Assembly (NCBI GenBank): GCA_004212135.1
Contig: RXIE01000064.1
Location: 1 to 7,661, forward strand
DNA length: 7,661 nt
Direction of reading: 5' to 3'
Origin: Candidatus Methanophagales archaeon ANME-1-THS
GTDB lineage: Archaea > Halobacteriota > Syntropharchaeia > Alkanophagales > Methanospirareceae
Part shown: piece by piece, positions 5,629 to 7,661 of the stretch
How positions within the stretch are numbered: position 1 is the first letter of the stretch
Layout: each line of letters opens with the position of its first letter
Translations under genes and position numbers: made by a program
Notes under the pieces: generated by a model
Seen by the model: only the letters and a program-made list of their open reading frames with translations
Database searches by the model: none
What the model was told of the DNA's origin: nothing

Positions 5629-6408
5629 ATGCACAAAGAGCAGGACTGCTTAAAATTCCGCGAGGGTAAGTTCGTTGCCACGACGCATGAGGTTATCAAG
5701 GAAGAGCCGCTCTCGATCTCTATCAACGGCCGGCACTTTGTAACCGCGATGATAAGCCCGCAGATGAAGAAAGAATTTGTGATTGGGCATCTCTTCTCAG
5801 AAGGGGTTATAAAAAGTAGTAAAGAGATCGAATCCTTGCAGCTCGGGGATGATACCGCAAACGTGATCGTAGCACACCCGCTGAAAGCGGTAGCAGCACG
5901 GAAAATTATCCTGACCGGTTGCGGCACCGGGTCTTCGTTCCTCGATGACTCAAAATTGCCAAAGATACACGCCACCATGACCGTTGGGGTTGAGGATATT
6001 CTTTCAGGGGTAAAATCGCTCTTAGATCATTCAGAGCTGCACCGGATCACGGGCGGTGTGCATGTAGTCGGGCTCTTCGAGAGATACGCGCAGGGATATG
6101 TCGCAGTTAGTATGGTCGAGGACGTTGGCAGGCATAATGCACTGGATAAGGTGATCGGCTATGGATTGACCCGGGGCATAGCGTTCGAGAAGACCTTTAT
6201 CGTCTCTACCGGGCGGATATCGTCAGAGATGGCATTGAAGTGCGCGGTCGCTAATATCCCCGTCATCGCATCGAGGGGTGCGACCACAAGTCTGGCGATC
6301 GAAGTTGCGGTGAAGACCGGGTTATGTATCATCGGGTTCGTGCGCGGCGATAAGATGAATGTCTACACGAACCCGGAACGGATAGTCACGAAGGGAGAAG
6401 AGAGTTAA
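5629..6408 (+). CDS. fdhD: FdhD sulfurtransferase (formate dehydrogenase maturation factor)
   Basis: Cytoplasmic sulfur carrier and chaperone, 259 aa, that delivers sulfur from a cysteine desulfurase to the Mo/W bis-pyranopterin cofactor before it is inserted into formate dehydrogenase. Family signatures are 'EEPLSISING' (25-34), 'FVIGHLFSEGVI' (50-61), EDVGRHNALDKVIG (164-177, near-invariant), STGRISSEM (193-201), 'IPVIASRGATTSLAIE' (210-225) and 'GFVRGDKMNVYT' (236-247). The well-known CxxC, here expected near 98-101, reads C-G-T-G: C98 is kept and the second Cys is glycine. Length and the other blocks are normal, so this is not decay. It starts on the base after the desulfurase stop. No formate dehydrogenase or formylmethanofuran dehydrogenase gene is in view, so the client is inferred. 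The stop overlaps the convergent neighbour by 4 bp. Confidence 0.95.
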   Translation: MHKEQDCLKFREGKFVATTHEVIKEEPLSISINGRHFVTAMISPQMKKEFVIGHLFSEGVIKSSKEIESLQLGDDTANVIVAHPLKAVAARKIILTGCGTGSSFLDDSKLPKIHATMTVGVEDILSGVKSLLDHSELHRITGGVHVVGLFERYAQGYVAVSMVEDVGRHNALDKVIGYGLTRGIAFEKTFIVSTGRISSEMALKCAVANIPVIASRGATTSLAIEVAVKTGLCIIGFVRGDKMNVYTNPERIVTKGEES

Positions 6409-7472
6409 ACCGCCTCTGCTTCGAAGAATTGCCTTTCCGCCTCAACAATCATACCCTTTTCTAAGAGCCAGTCATAAACCGCAGTGGCTGGATCCTCGGG
6501 AGCCTGAAAAATTCGCGAAGCGGAGAAGAGCGCTAAGAGCTCCAGCAGTTCTTTGAGCCCCCGCTCATCCATCCTCTTAACGATCTGATTGACGATCTGA
6601 GCTTTGAGTGAGCTTTTGACCACACTTCGTTCTATCAAACTCATGAGCAACTCAACGACATACTCCCGCCTCAGAATCTCCTTCCGTTCGTGCGGAGAGA
6701 TGCGTGCGCCTGAATATAATCGGGATACCAAAAGCTCAAAGGGTAAGAAATGATCAGGGGTGAACGGCTCTACGGTCATTGAGCGTACCTCGATTCCTTG
6801 TTTCTCTAATTCTTTATGTATGCCGCAATGAAGCGGTCCTCGCACCGTAACGATATAAGCATGAGGAGATCTGGTAGCTAGCCGGTCTACAAATTCCAGA
6901 AACGCTTTGTCCCGGATCTTGAGTGCTTCGAGATACCATTCTACACTTTTTTCCAAATAGTTCAAACTCCCCGCTTCGTCACCCTGCAGAAATAACCTGA
7001 ACCCTTGATGCACCAATTCGTACTCCCGTTGATAGCATAACCACGCTTCAAAGGGACACTCCTCAAGTACTACCGTTAACCCAGTTCTTACAATAAAGTT
7101 GACAAGAGGTTGTGCTTGTACCTTCGTCAGTGCCTGTGCTCCCCGCTCCTGTACTTCCTTTATTAAGTTGTTCTGGTGGATTTCAAAAATGGTCTTTAAT
7201 ATCCTCTGGATCAGCGTTTCATCCCAGAGTAGCTCTGCAGTACTGATGGAAACTCCAAATAGAGTTTGTATTTCTCTCTTGAGCTCCACTCCGGATATGC
7301 TCGGTCCCGCTTGCTCCAGGAGAAGAAGAATCACCTTCTTGGCTCGCTCTGTTTCCTTCAACAGGTGTTCCAAATAGGGCAACAATAACTCGTAATCCTT
7401 CTGGGTACCGTGAGAGCTATATATAAAAACCACCCTGTTCTCTTTCTTTACTGCCCGCCTCACATGCGCCAT
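6405..7472 (-). CDS. Uncharacterised protein with possible TIKI/TraB/ChaN-like core
   Basis: I do not recognise a named family for this 355-aa soluble protein (no signal peptide or membrane helix). Its first 230 residues resemble the TIKI/TraB/GumN/ChaN layout. 'RVVFIYSSHGTQ' (13-24) is a strand ending in a histidine (H21), followed by a helix and a strand 'KVILLLLEQ' with E53. After an alpha-helical middle (about 60-180), 'IRDKAFLEFVDRLA' (186-199) leads to 'AYIVTVRGPLHCGIHKELEKQGIEV' (split as 205-215 and 216-229). The GPLH at 212-215 is exactly the second G-x-x-H of that group, with the usual upstream R-x2-x motif helix and the downstream 'L...G..V'. The first motif is YSSH, not GxxH. Residues 235-355 are a helical, charged domain with no match I know. 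TAA stops overlap tail-to-tail with fdhD. The start ATG has no ribosome site and may be leaderless. The coding call is strong; the family link is inference. Confidence 0.85.
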   Translation of the reverse strand: MAHVRRAVKKENRVVFIYSSHGTQKDYELLLPYLEHLLKETERAKKVILLLLEQAGPSISGVELKREIQTLFGVSISTAELLWDETLIQRILKTIFEIHQNNLIKEVQERGAQALTKVQAQPLVNFIVRTGLTVVLEECPFEAWLCYQREYELVHQGFRLFLQGDEAGSLNYLEKSVEWYLEALKIRDKAFLEFVDRLATRSPHAYIVTVRGPLHCGIHKELEKQGIEVRSMTVEPFTPDHFLPFELLVSRLYSGARISPHERKEILRREYVVELLMSLIERSVVKSSLKAQIVNQIVKRMDERGLKELLELLALFSASRIFQAPEDPATAVYDWLLEKGMIVEAERQFFEAEAV

Positions 7473-7540
7473 ACCATTCTACATTTTTATCTGCCTGGCA
7501 GTATAAGTAACGTAGAGAGGGCTGGAGTTCTGAATGAGCG
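7473..7540. promoter_or_regulatory. Divergent promoter region between the 355-aa gene and the radical-SAM-like gene
   Basis: This is a 68-bp spacer between two divergent starts. On the minus strand ACTTATACTG (about 7513-7504) lies roughly 33 bases before the ATG at 7472 and is the best TATA candidate; AGATAAAAATG nearer the start is another AT-rich stretch. On the plus strand GGAG at 7524-7527 precedes the ATG at 7541 by 13 bases, and TATAAG at 7502-7507 could be its TATA. The same AT-rich bases may serve both genes. Confidence 0.35.
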
Positions 7541-7661
7541 ATGGAAGGAATCGGGGAATGGGGTGGCGAATTCAGAAAGTGCAGGCTCTGCGAGTGGAAA
7601 TGCGGAGTTAACCGGTTGGAGGGCGAGGTCGGGGTATGTGGTGTTAGTCTGCCTGAGATTG
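7541..7661 (+). CDS. Radical SAM protein, PflX/COG1313-like, N-terminal fragment (runs off the window)
   Basis: The frame opens with ATG at 7541 (an in-frame TGA at 7535-7537 rules out an earlier start) and stays open to the window end, giving 40 residues. Cysteines at 14, 17, 21 and 33 form C-x2-C-x3-C-x11-C, in the context KCRLCEWKCGVNRLEGEVG and then VCGV. This cysteine-rich 'C..C...CGVNR..GE.G.C' opening is what I know from the PflX/COG1313 and AmmeMemoRadiSam-type radical SAM proteins, annotated as putative pyruvate formate-lyase activating enzymes. The canonical CxxxCxxC radical SAM motif would lie beyond the window. The function is not known for most archaeal members. It is divergent from the 355-aa gene. 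The identification rests on the motif only, but the frame and motif agree well. Confidence 0.75.
   Translation, partial: MEGIGEWGGEFRKCRLCEWKCGVNRLEGEVGVCGVSLPEI

Noticed and set aside
1..7661. Mobile element, CRISPR array, toxin-antitoxin or phage defence system
   Set aside because: No spaced direct repeats, terminal inverted repeats, transposase, integrase, nuclease or small antitoxin-like frame is visible; gene content is metabolic and housekeeping.

Overview
The window (7,661 bp, no edge-to-edge mobile element) looks like ordinary chromosomal DNA of an archaeon, probably a methanogen or a methanogen relative such as an ANME-type Euryarchaeon. The reasons are a DUF2124 protein (a family I know almost only from methanogen-lineage archaea), AT-rich archaeal-style TATA boxes upstream of genes, mixed use of Shine-Dalgarno and apparently leaderless starts, and an FdhD maturation factor next to a cysteine desulfurase. 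The lineage is an inference; no rRNA or tRNA gene is present to settle it.

Layout. (1) Positions 5-1076, minus strand: a thioredoxin-like protein followed, one base after its stop, by an Fe-S-type uracil-DNA-glycosylase-superfamily protein. (2) Positions 1077-1217: a divergent promoter region. (3) Positions 1218-1694, plus: a TspO/MBR membrane protein. (4) Positions 1827-3590, minus: a small class I SAM methyltransferase followed 18 bp later by a 12-TM MFS transporter. (5) Positions 3591-3857: a hairpin-rich spacer with a probable terminator for the DUF2124 gene and a probable promoter for the methyltransferase. (6) Positions 3858-4331, minus: DUF2124. (7) Positions 4332-4437: a divergent promoter region around a single AT-rich box readable as TATA in both directions. 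(8) Positions 4438-6408, plus: a SufS-type cysteine desulfurase directly abutting fdhD. (9) Positions 6405-7472, minus: an uncharacterised 355-aa protein whose N-terminal half carries features reminiscent of the TIKI/TraB/ChaN group. (10) Positions 7541-7661, plus: the start of a radical-SAM-type protein with a Cys-rich N-terminus resembling PflX (COG1313), cut off by the window edge.

The clearest functional unit is the desulfurase-FdhD pair. In Escherichia coli, IscS hands persulfide sulfur to FdhD, which sulfurates the molybdenum/tungsten bis-pyranopterin cofactor of formate dehydrogenase. Here a desulfurase is encoded immediately beside FdhD with no SUF/ISC scaffold genes, which suggests a dedicated sulfur relay. 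The FdhD has only the first cysteine of the usual CxxC, which makes the relay chemistry worth a look. The most novel-looking gene is the 355-aa protein next to it. I saw no CRISPR array, IS element, integrase, phage gene or toxin-antitoxin pair.
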